NCBI RefSeq assembly: GCF_943736985.1 | Contig: NZ_CALSFS010000001.1 | Span: 1-64,000 of the forward strand | DNA length: 64,000 nucleotides | Source: Clostridium sp. Marseille-Q2269 | GTDB lineage: Bacteria; Bacillota; Clostridia; Clostridiales; Clostridiaceae | Reading direction: 5' to 3' | Part shown: positions 36,290 to 46,634 of the stretch, one piece after another | Position numbering within the stretch: the first letter of the stretch is position 1 | How the letters are laid out: each line of letters starts with the position of its first letter | Program-made: the position numbers and the translations under genes | Notes under the pieces: generated by a model | Told to the model about the DNA's origin: nothing | Databases searched by the model: none | What the model saw: the letters and a program-made list of their open reading frames with translations, nothing else

Positions 36290-38142
36290 GTAATAAAAAA
36301 GTAGAAAATGGAAGAAGAGGCGGATTTGGTCATGGTGGCCCTATAGGAAACTTTGAAAAGGCAAGAGATTTTAAAGGTACAATGGGTAAGTTAAGTAAAT
36401 ATATAATGCCTTATAGAATTGCTATAATATTTGTAGTTATCCTTGCTATAGGTAGTGCTGCCTTTTCTATAGTAGGACCTAAAATTTTAGGAAAAGCTAC
36501 TACAAAGTTATTTGATGGCTTAGTACAAAAAGTTATGGGAGTAAAAGGAGCAGCAATTGATTTTGATTATATATGGAAAATTGTAATTTTGCTTCTTGGA
36601 TTATATATAATAAGTGCTTTATTTTCTTTTATACAAGGATATATAATGTCAACAGTAGCTCAAAAGATTTCTTATAAGCTTAGACGTGAAATTTCAGAAA
36701 AAATAAATCGTATGCCACTTAAATATTTTGACAGTAGAACTCATGGAGATGTATTATCTAGAGTTACTAATGACGTAGATACAGTGAGTCAAACTTTAAA
36801 TCAAAGTATGTCTCAGATAATAACCTCTATTATAACAATAATAGGTGTATTAATTATGATGCTATCTATAAGTTGGCAGATGACAATAGTATCTCTACTA
36901 ATATTGCCAGTATCTATGCTAATTATAATGGCAGTAGTAAAAAAATCACAAAAATACTTTAAAGCTCAACAAAATGATTTAGGTAATATTAATGGTCATG
37001 TAGAAGAGATCTATAGTGGACATAGTATAATGAAGGCTTTCAATAGAGAAAAAGAAGCTATAGATAAGTTTGAAGAAGTAAATGATAAGCTTTATAGCTC
37101 AGCTTGGAAATCTCAATTTCTATCTGGAATGATGATGCCTATTATGTCTTTTATAGGCAATATAGGGTATGTGTTTGTATCTATTCTAGGTGGATGGCTT
37201 ACTATAAAGAAAACTATTGAAGTTGGAGATATATTATCTTTTATTCAATATGTTAGAACTTTTACTCAACCTATAGCTCAAGTAGCTCAGATAGCAAATG
37301 TACTTCAATCTACAGCAGCAGCAGCAGAAAGAGTATTCGAATTTTTACAAGAAGATGACGAAGTTAAAGAAACAGAAAATCCTGTTAAGCTTCAACATGT
37401 TTCTGGTAAAGTTGAATTTAAAAATGTAAAGTTTGGATATAATCAAGACAAAACTATTATAAATGATTTTTCAGCTAAAATTAAACCAGGACAAAAAGTA
37501 GCTATTGTAGGACCAACAGGTGCAGGTAAAACTACTATTGTTAAGCTGTTAATGCGCTTTTATGATATAAATAGTGGTGGAATCTTTATAGATGATCATA
37601 ACATACAAGATTTTAAAAGAGCAGATTTACGCAAAATGTTTGGTATGGTACTTCAAGATAGTTTTTTATTTACAGGTACTATAAAACAAAATATAGCATA
37701 TGGAAAGCTTGATGCTACAGATGAAGATATAATTAAAGCAGCTAAATCAGCTCATGTTCATAGTTTTGTAGAAACATTGCCAAATGGATATAACATGGAA
37801 CTAAATGAAGAAGCAAGTAATATATCTCAAGGTCAAAAACAATTATTGACTATTGCTCGTGCAATTTTATCAGATCCTAAAATATTAATATTAGATGAAG
37901 CAACAAGTTCTGTAGATACTCGTACAGAATTACTTATACAAAAAGCTATGGAAAATCTAATGAAGGGTAGAACAAGTTTTATAATTGCTCATAGATTATC
38001 TACTATTAGAGATGCAGATTTAATTCTTGTAATGAAGGATGGAGATATTGTAGAACAAGGTAACCATGAAGAATTATTACAATCTAAGGGATTCTATTAT
38101 TCACTTTATAATAGTCAATTCCAAAATGAAGAAGTTTCTTAA
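36286..38142 (+). CDS. Heterodimeric ABC exporter subunit with catalytic Glu
   Basis: The 618-residue half-transporter has six helices (about 40-345) and an NBD. Walker A GPTGAGKTT, Walker B LILDEATS (catalytic Glu present) and the switch IIAHRLST are complete. The signature is degenerate (ISQGQKQ in place of LSGGQ). This is the complement of the partner's defects, giving one working and one degenerate ATP site in the heterodimer. The N-terminus is Gly-rich (GRRGGFGHGGP). Start and upstream stop overlap as ATGA, so translation is coupled. Confidence 0.94.
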   Translation: MSNKKVENGRRGGFGHGGPIGNFEKARDFKGTMGKLSKYIMPYRIAIIFVVILAIGSAAFSIVGPKILGKATTKLFDGLVQKVMGVKGAAIDFDYIWKIVILLLGLYIISALFSFIQGYIMSTVAQKISYKLRREISEKINRMPLKYFDSRTHGDVLSRVTNDVDTVSQTLNQSMSQIITSIITIIGVLIMMLSISWQMTIVSLLILPVSMLIIMAVVKKSQKYFKAQQNDLGNINGHVEEIYSGHSIMKAFNREKEAIDKFEEVNDKLYSSAWKSQFLSGMMMPIMSFIGNIGYVFVSILGGWLTIKKTIEVGDILSFIQYVRTFTQPIAQVAQIANVLQSTAAAAERVFEFLQEDDEVKETENPVKLQHVSGKVEFKNVKFGYNQDKTIINDFSAKIKPGQKVAIVGPTGAGKTTIVKLLMRFYDINSGGIFIDDHNIQDFKRADLRKMFGMVLQDSFLFTGTIKQNIAYGKLDATDEDIIKAAKSAHVHSFVETLPNGYNMELNEEASNISQGQKQLLTIARAILSDPKILILDEATSSVDTRTELLIQKAMENLMKGRTSFIIAHRLSTIRDADLILVMKDGDIVEQGNHEELLQSKGFYYSLYNSQFQNEEVS

Positions 38143-38189
38143 TATGAACTAGATTTATATAACAGTTATTAAAATAAATTTCATTTAAT

Positions 38190-38228
38190 AAAAACTCCTT
38201 AACCAAATAAATTGGTTAGGGAGTTTTT
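38190..38228 (+). terminator. Terminator of the exporter operon
   Basis: AAAACTCCTTAACCAA pairs with TTGGTTAGGGAGTTTT (about 38191-38226), followed by T residues; one internal mismatch. Confidence 0.9.
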
Positions 38229-38340
38229 TACTATGTTTTATTTTACTATTTTAATATGGAGAATTTAACATATGTTTATAAAATCTTTAAAATTATATTT
38301 TAAAATTACATTACAGTAAATTTTTAGGGAGGAATTATAA

Positions 38341-38835
38341 ATGAATAATATAATTGAAGTTAAAAATGTAAGTAAAAAAATTAAGGGTAAAGAAATTATA
38401 GACGATATAAGTTTTAATATTGAAAAAGGAGACATATATGGATTCGTAGGGCCCAATGGAGCAGGTAAAACAACTATGATTAGATTACTTACAGGTCTTA
38501 TAAAGCCTAGCTTTGGAAAAGTTTCAATTAATGGAATAGATGTTAATAAAGATAGATCAGGAGCACTTTTAAATTTAGGAGCTATAGTAGAATGTCCTAT
38601 ATTTTTCGACTATATGACAGGAAGAGAAATATTAAAAAATCTTGTAAGATTGCATCCCAATATACCTAAGGGAGAAAGAGATAAAAGAGTAGAAGAAGTA
38701 TTAAACATAGTAGATCTTAAACTTAAGGAAAATGATAAAGTATCTACTTATTCTCTTGGTATGAAGCAGAGATTAGGTATTGCCCAAGCTCTTTTAGGAA
38801 AACCTGAAATAATAATTTTACTTTACAAAATATAG
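38341..38835 (+). pseudogene. Truncated ABC ATPase (BcrA-like)
   Basis: The 164-residue frame has Walker A GPNGAGKTT (about 39-47), a Q-loop-like region and the signature YSLGMKQRLGIAQALLGKPEIII. It then leaves the family just where the Walker B Asp-Glu should appear and stops (LLYKI). The usual C-terminal half (DEPTNGLD, H-loop, about 130 residues) and any permease gene are missing. It has a good ribosome site (AGGGAGGA), so it may still be expressed, but it cannot hydrolyse ATP normally. It looks like a deletion remnant of a bacitracin/lantibiotic-resistance-type ABC system. Confidence 0.85.
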
Positions 38836-38858
38836 TGAAATATGAAAGTTTACATAGA

Positions 38859-38897
38859 CAAAAGTATAATTTTAAAATAAAAAGTTATACTTTTTTA
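38859..38897 (+). terminator. Hairpin after the truncated ABC ATPase
   Basis: AAAAGTATAA (38860-38869) and TTATACTTTT (38885-38894), followed by T residues. Confidence 0.7.
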
Positions 38898-39061
38898 TGA
38901 ATTTATTTCATATTTTAATATAATAAATTTTTGTTATATAATAAGATAACAGAGGGTGAAAAAGACTATTAATAAAAAAATTAAAATATGTAAAGAATTA
39001 TAATATGACTTTTAAATATTATATATAACAAATTAGTAATGATTAGGGAGGTATGCATATT

Positions 39062-39535
39062 ATGAGAGAAATAGTTTTAGCAGGAGGCTGTTTTTGGGGA
39101 GTAGAAGAGTATATGTCAAGAATTCATGGAGTAATAGAAACAAAGGTGGGTTATGCTAATGGTATAAAAGAAAATCCTACTTATGAAGAAGTTTGTACGG
39201 GAACTACAGGCCATGCAGAAGCTTGTTACATAAAATATGATGAAAATATTTTATCATTAGAAAAATTATTAGAAAAATTTTGGAGCATAATAGATCCCAC
39301 TATATTGAATAGGCAAGGAAATGATAGAGGAAGTCAGTACAGAACAGGTATATTTTACATGGATCAAAAAGACTTAAATATAGTTATGGAAAGTAAATAC
39401 CAGCAGCAGCAGAATCATAAAAAAGATATAGTAACTGAAATAGAGCCATTAAAGTGTTTTTATGAAGCTGAACAGTATCATCAAAGATATTTAAAGAAAA
39501 ATCCAGAAGGATATTGTCATATACATTTAGACTAA
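39062..39535 (+). CDS. msrA: Peptide-methionine (S)-S-oxide reductase MsrA
   Basis: The protein has about 157 residues. The ATG at 39062 is preferred because the GGGAGG site (39046-39051) abuts the earlier ATG at 39053. The active-site motif GCFWG follows the start closely, then GYANG and [12 protein letters not shown]. The C-terminal [18 protein letters not shown] is typical. MsrA reduces methionine-S-sulfoxide in oxidised proteins. It is a stand-alone MsrA without a fused MsrB, with its own terminator. Confidence 0.97.
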   Translation: MREIVLAGGCFWGVEEYMSRIHGVIETKVGYANGIKENPTYEEVCTGTTGHAEACYIKYDENILSLEKLLEKFWSIIDPTILNRQGNDRGSQYRTGIFYMDQKDLNIVMESKYQQQQNHKKDIVTEIEPLKCFYEAEQYHQRYLKKNPEGYCHIHLD

Positions 39536-39701
39536 TTGAGTTAGTTGATTTAAATATGAATTTAAATTCAAACTCAAACTACTAACCAACTATATTTATT
39601 GTGAAATTTTTCAGAAATGAAGATGTACAATAAAACTAATAAAAAAGCATAGATAATTTATTATAATGTCTAATTAAAAAGGCTAAAATTATTTAAAAAT
39701 A

Positions 39702-39747
39702 AGAGGAACCATATTATAATCAGAAATGTGGTTCCTTAATTTTTTCT
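39702..39747 (+). terminator. Terminator of msrA
   Basis: GGAACCATATT pairs with AATGTGGTTCC (about 39705-39735), followed by TTAATTTTTT. Confidence 0.82.
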
Positions 39748-39814
39748 TTAGTTATTAAATTATGTTTATAAAATTGTTATTTTAAAGAAGCATAGTTTTA
39801 TATTAATTTTATTA

Positions 39815-41757
39815 TTAATAGTAAAGTTCAATAATAACTTTAAATAAATCTCCATCAAAATCAATATACATAATACCCTCATGAAGTTCTATTATGCTTT
39901 TTGCTATAGCTAAGCCTAATCCACTACCATCAATATCTGAATTTCTTGATTTATCTCCTCTAGTAAATCTTTCAAATATTTCTTTTTTATCAAAATCAAG
40001 TGGAATACAAGATATATTTTTAAAAAATATTTTGATGCCTTTAGGGATGCTTTCTATTTTCACATGAATTCTTGTGTTTCTTAAAGAATATTTTAAAGAA
40101 TTATTTATTAGATTTTCGAAAACTCTAGACATTTCATTTCCATCCAAATTTATCTTTATTTCAGGGGAAAAAGTTTTTGTTACAAAAGTTAAATTCTTAT
40201 TTTTATATATTTCTGTATCAGAGTATTCAGCTATGGATTGGTCTAAAAGCTCTACTATATTAACTTCTTGTTTATTTAGTTGAACTCGTCCACTATTAAT
40301 TTTAGATATTTTGAACAGATCTTCTATAAGGGTTTTAAGTTTCAAACTCTTTCTATTAAGGATTTTTAAAAATTCTTCTTTTTCATCTTCAGATATATCT
40401 TCTTTTAATAGTATATCCGTATAATTTATTATGGATGTAAGCGGTGTTTTTAAATCATGAGAGATATTAGTTACTAGCTCACTTTTTAATTTTTCATTTT
40501 TAATTTGATCATCTATAGATATTTTAAAGCCTTTATTTATTTTATTTATATTTTGTGCAAGTATTAATAGTGATTTATCTCCTCTTTCTTTTATTGTAAA
40601 ATCTAAATCTCCGCTAGTAATTTTATTTGTGCCTTTTATTATTTCATCTATATATTTGCAGAATTTAATTAATTTAGGAACCATAATTGATATATATAAT
40701 AATATATATATCACCATACAAAATACATATATTTTTTTAATCGAAGTAGAAGTAAAATTAAATATATAAAGTAAATAACTAGGATCATAAGACAATAATT
40801 TTTTAATAAATAATATCATAGGGAATGTAGATATAATAAAAATAACTAACTTAAAAAGTGTATTTCTAGTTTCAAACCATATATTTATAGAATTAAATAA
40901 TCTAATTGTGAAACTACTCTTAAGTCCATTGAAAACATTTTCCTTACCAATAAAATATAGGGCAACGAGTAAAAGAATAATTAAAAAAGAATACAGTCCT
41001 ATTAAGTATTGTTTAGTATTTAAATTTTTTTGCATATTGTTTATAGTAGTATTATATTTATTTTCATAGTTTTTTAAAATATTCTTTATAAGAATAGAAT
41101 CTTCCCTTTTATAGGAGTAATTTTTAGGAAACCAATAAGCTTCTACAAAATTATTGGAATTCTCAATTTGAGTATTGTCTCTATTAGTTTTGAACATAGG
41201 TGAACTTTCATGATTATAAGATATATTATACCAAATTGCCTTGTCTGAAATATAATTGAATAGTTCACTATTTTCCATAGAAAATGCATTAATTTTATCG
41301 TTTAATATTTGCATGCTATTTACGTCATTAGTTAAAAATGTATTGAGAGACTTATCTATAATTATAAATTTTACTAATCTAGAGTAATCTACATTTCCAT
41401 CTATAATCTTAAATGTATTACTTTTTTTATCTAATATTGTTTGTGAATTTTGAGATATAATTTTAAAATTATTTGTATTCTTAAATATTAATGAGTTAGC
41501 CACACTAGCAATTTCTTTTAACCAAATATCATAACTAATATTCTTAACATTATAAGTATTTTGATCTATATCTTTAAGGTCTTTATTAATAATTGCAATT
41601 TCATTTTTTTGTCTTTGGATTTCCGATTTTAATGTATGTATATTATTTAAAGATTTAAATATATTAAATATAAGAATAATATAATTAAAAATATTATAAT
41701 TATATTTTTAATCAATAATTTTTTAAATTTATAATATTTTTTTGAATCATTTTTCAA
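39815..41757 (-). CDS. Sensor histidine kinase with a one-base frameshift near its N-terminus
   Basis: The longest intact frame begins at a GTG at 41503 and gives 562 residues. It contains two helices (about 165-185 and 215-285 region), a HAMP-like linker, ISHDLKTPLTS with the phospho-accepting His, NSLKYS, and the G2 box GSGLGLAIAK. The same frame is open upstream to about 41706 and encodes a coiled-coil stretch (HTLKSEIQRQKNEIAII). A second frame starts at TTG 41757 inside the regulator gene and encodes KKLLIKNIIIIFLIILFLYLI, the expected first helix. The two join if one base is added to the A3 run at 41649-41651. The complete kinase would have about 647 residues. The lesion is either a real mutation or a sequencing error. 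Confidence 0.88.
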
Positions 41758-42448
41758 TTTTATAACCCACTCCCCAAATTACTTTTATATATTTAGGCTC
41801 TTTAGGATTTATCTCTATTTTTTTTCTTAATCGCCTTATATGAACTGCTACGGTGTTTTCAGTTTTAAATGATGGTTCATTCCAAACACGTTCATATATT
41901 TCAGAAGATGGAAATACTCTACCACGGTTTTCTGCCAAAAGTAATAATATGTCATATTCCATAGGTGTTAGTTTTATTTCATTACCATCTAGTATCACCA
42001 CATGATTATTTTTATTTATAATTAATTGATCTATAATAATCTCATTTTCAGATTTAGTTTGGGGAAAGTTACCTAAATTTATATATCTTCTGAGTTGAGA
42101 GTTTACTCTGGCTACTAATTCTAGAGGATTAAATGGTTTAGCCAAATAATCATCTGCTCCTATATTTAGTCCTAAAATTTTATCTGTATCTTCATTTTTA
42201 GCAGATAACATTATTATAGGAATATTGTTTTTCTCTCTTATTTTCATACAAGTTCTTATACCATCAAGTTTAGGCATCATAACATCTAATAGTATTACAT
42301 GAATTTCATTATTCTGTAATATATCTAATGCTTCTAATCCATCGTATGCCTTTATTATATTCATATTTTCTATACTTCTTAAATATATTTCAATAGCATC
42401 TACTATTTCCTTTTCATCATCTACTACAAGCACATTATAAGTACTCAT
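41747..42448 (-). CDS. OmpR-family response regulator
   Basis: The 233-residue protein has a receiver domain with D10/D11 and phospho-acceptor Asp55 (ILLDVMMPKLDG), and conserved Lys in LAKPFNP. The winged-helix domain ends VIWGVGYKIEK. It overlaps the TTG start of the kinase frame by 11 bases, the same junction as in the other TCS of this window. It follows the NlpC/P60-like gene by 30 bases on the same strand. The target genes are unknown. Confidence 0.95.
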   Translation of the reverse strand: MSTYNVLVVDDEKEIVDAIEIYLRSIENMNIIKAYDGLEALDILQNNEIHVILLDVMMPKLDGIRTCMKIREKNNIPIIMLSAKNEDTDKILGLNIGADDYLAKPFNPLELVARVNSQLRRYINLGNFPQTKSENEIIIDQLIINKNNHVVILDGNEIKLTPMEYDILLLLAENRGRVFPSSEIYERVWNEPSFKTENTVAVHIRRLRKKIEINPKEPKYIKVIWGVGYKIEK

Positions 42449-42478
42449 TTTATTTACCTCCTGTTATTATATAATTTA

Positions 42479-43087
42479 TCATTTTTTATACATAAAGAAA
42501 CTAAAGGGATCTTTTATATTACCTTTTATGTTATCAACTTTTTTTATATTTCTCAAGTGATATATTTTTCCGTCATAATCTTTAGCTTGATTATCGCAAA
42601 CATAAGCATAATCATAGTTATCCTCTTTTGCCCATTTCATAAATACGTAAGTATGAGTTGGAGTACCATTCTTATTTAATTTGTCATCTGTAGTAAAACA
42701 TATATCCCCTGGTCTTAGTTTCCTATAATCCCTTTCTATTTTCCAACCATTATCTTTCATTACATCTAAAAGCTGAGTTGTGTTGCAAATTCCATCATGT
42801 ATATTTTCACCATTCATCCTTAACACTTCTGATATAAAATAAACACAAGTATTGCTTGAACTTCCATTATTAAGTTTTATTGCTCTAGAAAGAGCTTGAA
42901 CTCTATTTCCTTTTATGTTCATTGAATTATAAATATTTTCTTGTAACTTAGAGGCATAGAGTTTATTATTAAATGCTAAATTCTTTCCAAAGTTAATTAT
43001 AATCAATATAAATAATAAAATTACAAGTATTAATATAGGAGGTATCCCTATACTACCTAATTTGTTTTCCTTTTTAAATATTCTCAT
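42479..43087 (-). CDS. Membrane-anchored NlpC/P60- or CHAP-like cysteine hydrolase (tentative)
   Basis: The 202-residue protein has one N-terminal transmembrane helix (about 15-33); the rest should be outside the cell. NTCVYFISEVLR (around 78-90) places a Cys at the start of a helix. GDICFTT is a following beta strand, THTYVFMKW supplies a His, and YVCDNQ a polar third residue. The order Cys-His-polar fits papain-like peptidoglycan hydrolases of the NlpC/P60 or CHAP type. Similarity is weak and judged by eye. It leads an operon with the regulator and kinase, suggesting a role in envelope sensing or remodelling. The catalytic assignment is inference. Confidence 0.6.
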   Translation of the reverse strand: MRIFKKENKLGSIGIPPILILVILLFILIIINFGKNLAFNNKLYASKLQENIYNSMNIKGNRVQALSRAIKLNNGSSSNTCVYFISEVLRMNGENIHDGICNTTQLLDVMKDNGWKIERDYRKLRPGDICFTTDDKLNKNGTPTHTYVFMKWAKEDNYDYAYVCDNQAKDYDGKIYHLRNIKKVDNIKGNIKDPFSFFMYKK

Positions 43088-43507
43088 TATTCTAATCCTC
43101 CTTTAATATTATAAAAAACTCTATATTTACATATTAATGGGTATATATTAAGAAAAGACTATCATGAAAATGAAGATTTTCGAACAAATTGTGTTTTATA
43201 TTGGAAGTAAACTTATAGTAATAAATATTAGTAGAAGCTATATAAATCAATAATTAATTTTAATTTAATGTTAATATTTATAAAGATCACAGATGAATAG
43301 TAAACAATTATGTGAAAATTTTAAAAACTAAGAAAAAGTTTATTAAATTAGAAGGAATATACAAATAAATGTAGAAAATATAAAATATTAACTAATTGTA
43401 AACACTTTATACATAAAACATAAATTAAGTCAATAATTTCATATTGTTTTATATTATTATGCTTTGCGTAATTAATTTAAAAATATAAATTTCTGGAGGG
43501 ATACATT
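43088..43507. other. Intergenic region between divergent peptidase operon and clostripain
   Basis: 420 AT-rich bases must carry the promoters of both divergent units. I see no convincing consensus promoter, coding frame or RNA motif by eye. Confidence 0.4.
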
Positions 43508-45079
43508 ATGTTAAAAAACAAACTAGCTATTATTTTTACGACTGCTTTAGTGACTGCTTCTTTGTTAAATTTTAAACCCGTATATGCTGACGGTGTGAAT
43601 AATTCTAATAAAAATGATTTAGAGAGTGTTCAGCAAGAAGTACAAAAAGCTAAAGACAATAATCAAAAAGTGACTATTATGTATTATTGTGATGCAGATA
43701 ATAATCTAGAATCTTCTTTATTAGAAGATGTAGAGGAAATGAAAAGAGGATATGTTAATAATCCTAATTTAAATTTAGTAACACTTATAGATAGAACACC
43801 AAGATATACAAATGATAAGAAAGTTTTTGGTGAGAACTTTAACGATTCTCGTTTATACAAAATAGACAATAATAGCACTAAAAGATTAAGTGGAGGAAAG
43901 GAATTTCCAGAAATAACTCTAAATAGTAATTACGAAGCAAGTATGGGAGATGCTAATACTCTTAAAAAGTTCATAAATTATTGTAAAGCTAATTATAAAG
44001 CAGATAAATATGTGCTTATAATGGCAAATCATGGTGGAGGAGCAAAAGATAAGAATAAGAAAGACACAAATGTAAATAGAGCTATTTGCTGGGATGACAG
44101 TAATTATGATGGAAATGAACCAGATTGTCTCTACATGGGGGAAATATCAGATAATCTAACAGATAAAGAATCTGTTGATTTACTTGCTTTTGATGCATGC
44201 TTAATGGGTACAGCAGAGGTAGCATATCAATATAGACCAGGTAATGGAGGATTTTCAGCTAATAGTATGGTAGCTTCAAGTCCAAATGTTTGGGGGCCTG
44301 GTTTCCAATACGATAAGATTTTTAATAGAATACAAGTAGGAGAAAGTAGTTCAGAAGATGACTTAAGTGTAGGTGGAAAAGAGAAAAAATTTGCTCCTGA
44401 AACTATTACTAATGAAGAATTAGGAGCAATATTGGTTGAAGAACAGAGAGATTCTACAAGAGCTGAGGAATCTTATGACCAGCATTTAAGTTTTTACGAT
44501 TTAACTAAAGTAGAAGCTACGAAAAGATCAATAGATAATTTAGCTATTAATTTAAGTGAAGAAAATAAAAAATCAGAAATTGAAAATTTAAGAGGAAGTA
44601 AGATCAATCCTAATTTAATTCATTATTTTGATGAGTATTCAGAAGGAGATTGGATTGAATGTCCTTATTTTGATATATATGATTTATGTCAGAATATAAA
44701 TGAAGGTAAAGATTTCAGTAAAAAAACTAAAACTTTAGCTTTAGAGTGTATGAATAAGATAGATGATATGGTAATTTACTCTTTTGGAAATCCTAATAAT
44801 AATTTTAAAGAAGGCAAAAATGGGTTGAGCATATTCTTACCAGATGGAGATAGAAAATATTCAAGTTATTATGGCTCAATTCCTCATTGGACTATTCAAA
44901 GTTGGTACAATTCAATAGATACAGTAGCTAATGGATTGAATCCTTATGGAAAATTAAGTTGGTGCAGAGATAATCAAGATCCTAACATAAATAAAGTTGG
45001 AAATTGGTTTGAGCTTTTAGACTCATGGTTTGATAAAACTAACAATGAAAATGGTGGAGTTAATCACTATCAATGGTAA
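43508..45079 (+). CDS. Clostripain-family (C11) secreted cysteine protease
   Basis: The 523-residue preproprotein has a signal peptide (1-27, ending VYA). The catalytic dyad is His175 (MANHGGG) and Cys231 (FDACLMG). Length and the position of Cys match clostripain of C. histolyticum (526 residues, Cys231). Family members cleave after Arg, are calcium-dependent and are processed into light and heavy chains with loss of a linker. A linker-like run follows Asn188-Arg191. CTGGAGGG precedes the ATG. It is monocistronic with its own terminator. It probably contributes to extracellular proteolysis with the two M6 enzymes. Confidence 0.96.
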   Translation: MLKNKLAIIFTTALVTASLLNFKPVYADGVNNSNKNDLESVQQEVQKAKDNNQKVTIMYYCDADNNLESSLLEDVEEMKRGYVNNPNLNLVTLIDRTPRYTNDKKVFGENFNDSRLYKIDNNSTKRLSGGKEFPEITLNSNYEASMGDANTLKKFINYCKANYKADKYVLIMANHGGGAKDKNKKDTNVNRAICWDDSNYDGNEPDCLYMGEISDNLTDKESVDLLAFDACLMGTAEVAYQYRPGNGGFSANSMVASSPNVWGPGFQYDKIFNRIQVGESSSEDDLSVGGKEKKFAPETITNEELGAILVEEQRDSTRAEESYDQHLSFYDLTKVEATKRSIDNLAINLSEENKKSEIENLRGSKINPNLIHYFDEYSEGDWIECPYFDIYDLCQNINEGKDFSKKTKTLALECMNKIDDMVIYSFGNPNNNFKEGKNGLSIFLPDGDRKYSSYYGSIPHWTIQSWYNSIDTVANGLNPYGKLSWCRDNQDPNINKVGNWFELLDSWFDKTNNENGGVNHYQW

Positions 45080-45100
45080 ATAAATATATATCATAAATTA

Positions 45101-45152
45101 AAAAACTGTGTTAAAACAAAGTTTACAATTTTTGTTTCAACACAGTTTTTTT
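45101..45152 (+). terminator. Terminator of the clostripain gene
   Basis: AAAACTGTGTTAAAACAAA and TTTGTTTCAACACAGTTTT form a long stem, then a T-run. Confidence 0.9.
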
Positions 45153-45170
45153 ATGTTATCTTTTCTAATA

Positions 45171-46634
45171 ACTTTAGTTAGGCAATTTCAAAAGCTAAAT
45201 TACCTATTGAGACTATATTATACTTATTATGATATATTATCCATATAATATGAAAACACTTGCCCAATTTTATATGATGAATTTTTAAAAACTCTAAGGG
45301 ATTTTTAGCTCACATAAAATATCTTTTAGTTCAATATTCTGTTTTGATTTTTCATATATAAAGCACACAAGTGCTTTTGCCGTCAGGCTGTTTAGATGTT
45401 TCTGAGTTTCACCTATAGTCTTAAAATCTCCGTGGTTGGAACTAACTCTAAATAATTCTAAAAAATTATAGATTAAGAATACTATAAGAAAATATCGTTC
45501 TATAGACAAAATGCTACGCATTCTATATTTATCAAAAGCTAAATTGCTTTTTAAATATTTATATGAAGTTTCTATAGTCCATCTGTGAGAATAATATTTA
45601 ATTATAGTTTCTGCATTTAATAAGATGTCGGTAGACAGCAAATATACTGGGTTCTTGAATCCATCATGGGTGACTTCATAGCAAATAAGTATTTTAGCAT
45701 AAGGGAATTTAGAAACATTACCTTCATAGGTATATACTCTATAGTCCTTACCTTCAACTGTAACAAGGTCTAAGGTGTTAGGACTAAGGAATTTTTCAAA
45801 TTTTGATAACTGCATTGAAATTCCTAATGGAGATATTTTTCTGTTAGATTTAATTGCTCCTATTAGGTGGTAGCCCTTTGCTAAAGATGCTTCTATTAAA
45901 TTATTATTTGTATACCATGAATCCATAAGACAATACATTTTTTCACAATTAGATGGAGTTTTAAAAGAAGTTATAAAATTTTTTGCAATATCAATCTTAG
46001 ATTTAAAATTTTTATTTAAATCTTTGCAAAATTCCTTTTTATAGTAAGGTTTATATTGTAAAGGAATAGATTTATCATTTACAACAAAATTTGAAGTAAC
46101 CACACAATGTGACCAAATATTTTTGTCTTCTGTATGAGAGTAATTATAAGATAATCCTTGCATTTTCTTTGCTGATTTCTTGGGATTTACAGTATCATCT
46201 ATAATCAAAAACCCTACGGATTTAGGTTTAATATTATGCTCAAGGAAAAAGTTTAAATAGCTAATTCTATTGTTGTTCAGAAGACTATGGTCCCATTTAG
46301 AATGGCTTAAAAATCTATAAATACAACTTTTGTCTTTTGAATGCAACACATTTTTAGCAATTTCAGATAAAGTTTTAGTGCCAGGTAAATTAATTAATCC
46401 ATTGGCAATATTGGTTAAATGATTAAATTGAGGCTTAGACATTCCATAATTTACATCATTTAAGTAATTGTAAAGTTCATTATTAATGGATACAATATTA
46501 GTACTTGGCATACTTTTTACCTCCTGTGTTTATATTTGTATGGTAACTTTTATATAACACAGTGAGAGAAAGTATGCCATATTTATTTTTTGGTAGTTTT
46601 ACCAATTTAGATTTTTATTTTGCATAACTAAAGT
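45171..46634 (-). mobile_element. IS701-like insertion sequence, 1464 bp, apparently complete
   Basis: Terminal inverted repeats start with ACTTTAGTTA at both ends (45171-45180 and reverse complement at 46625-46634). Similarity extends to about 31 bases (GCAA, AAAA, CTAAATT blocks). A single transposase gene fills the element. Length, repeats and DDE transposase fit the IS701 family. AATA on both sides (45167-45170, 46635-46638) is a possible 4-bp target duplication. It sits between clostripain and the chemoreceptor gene and disrupts no visible gene. Confidence 0.85.
45294..46511 (-). CDS. IS701-like DDE transposase
   Basis: The 405-residue transposase is apparently intact. Acidic residues are visible in FLIIDDT (about 101-107), CLMDSWYTNN (about 200-209) and the YSHRWTIETSYKYLK box (about 314-328), which supplies the Glu. 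A C-terminal helical part follows. GGAGGT precedes the ATG on the minus strand. Bases 1-96 of the window are a piece of a second copy with 95/96 identity, so the element has been mobile recently in this genome. Confidence 0.92.
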   Translation of the reverse strand: MPSTNIVSINNELYNYLNDVNYGMSKPQFNHLTNIANGLINLPGTKTLSEIAKNVLHSKDKSCIYRFLSHSKWDHSLLNNNRISYLNFFLEHNIKPKSVGFLIIDDTVNPKKSAKKMQGLSYNYSHTEDKNIWSHCVVTSNFVVNDKSIPLQYKPYYKKEFCKDLNKNFKSKIDIAKNFITSFKTPSNCEKMYCLMDSWYTNNNLIEASLAKGYHLIGAIKSNRKISPLGISMQLSKFEKFLSPNTLDLVTVEGKDYRVYTYEGNVSKFPYAKILICYEVTHDGFKNPVYLLSTDILLNAETIIKYYSHRWTIETSYKYLKSNLAFDKYRMRSILSIERYFLIVFLIYNFLELFRVSSNHGDFKTIGETQKHLNSLTAKALVCFIYEKSKQNIELKDILCELKIP

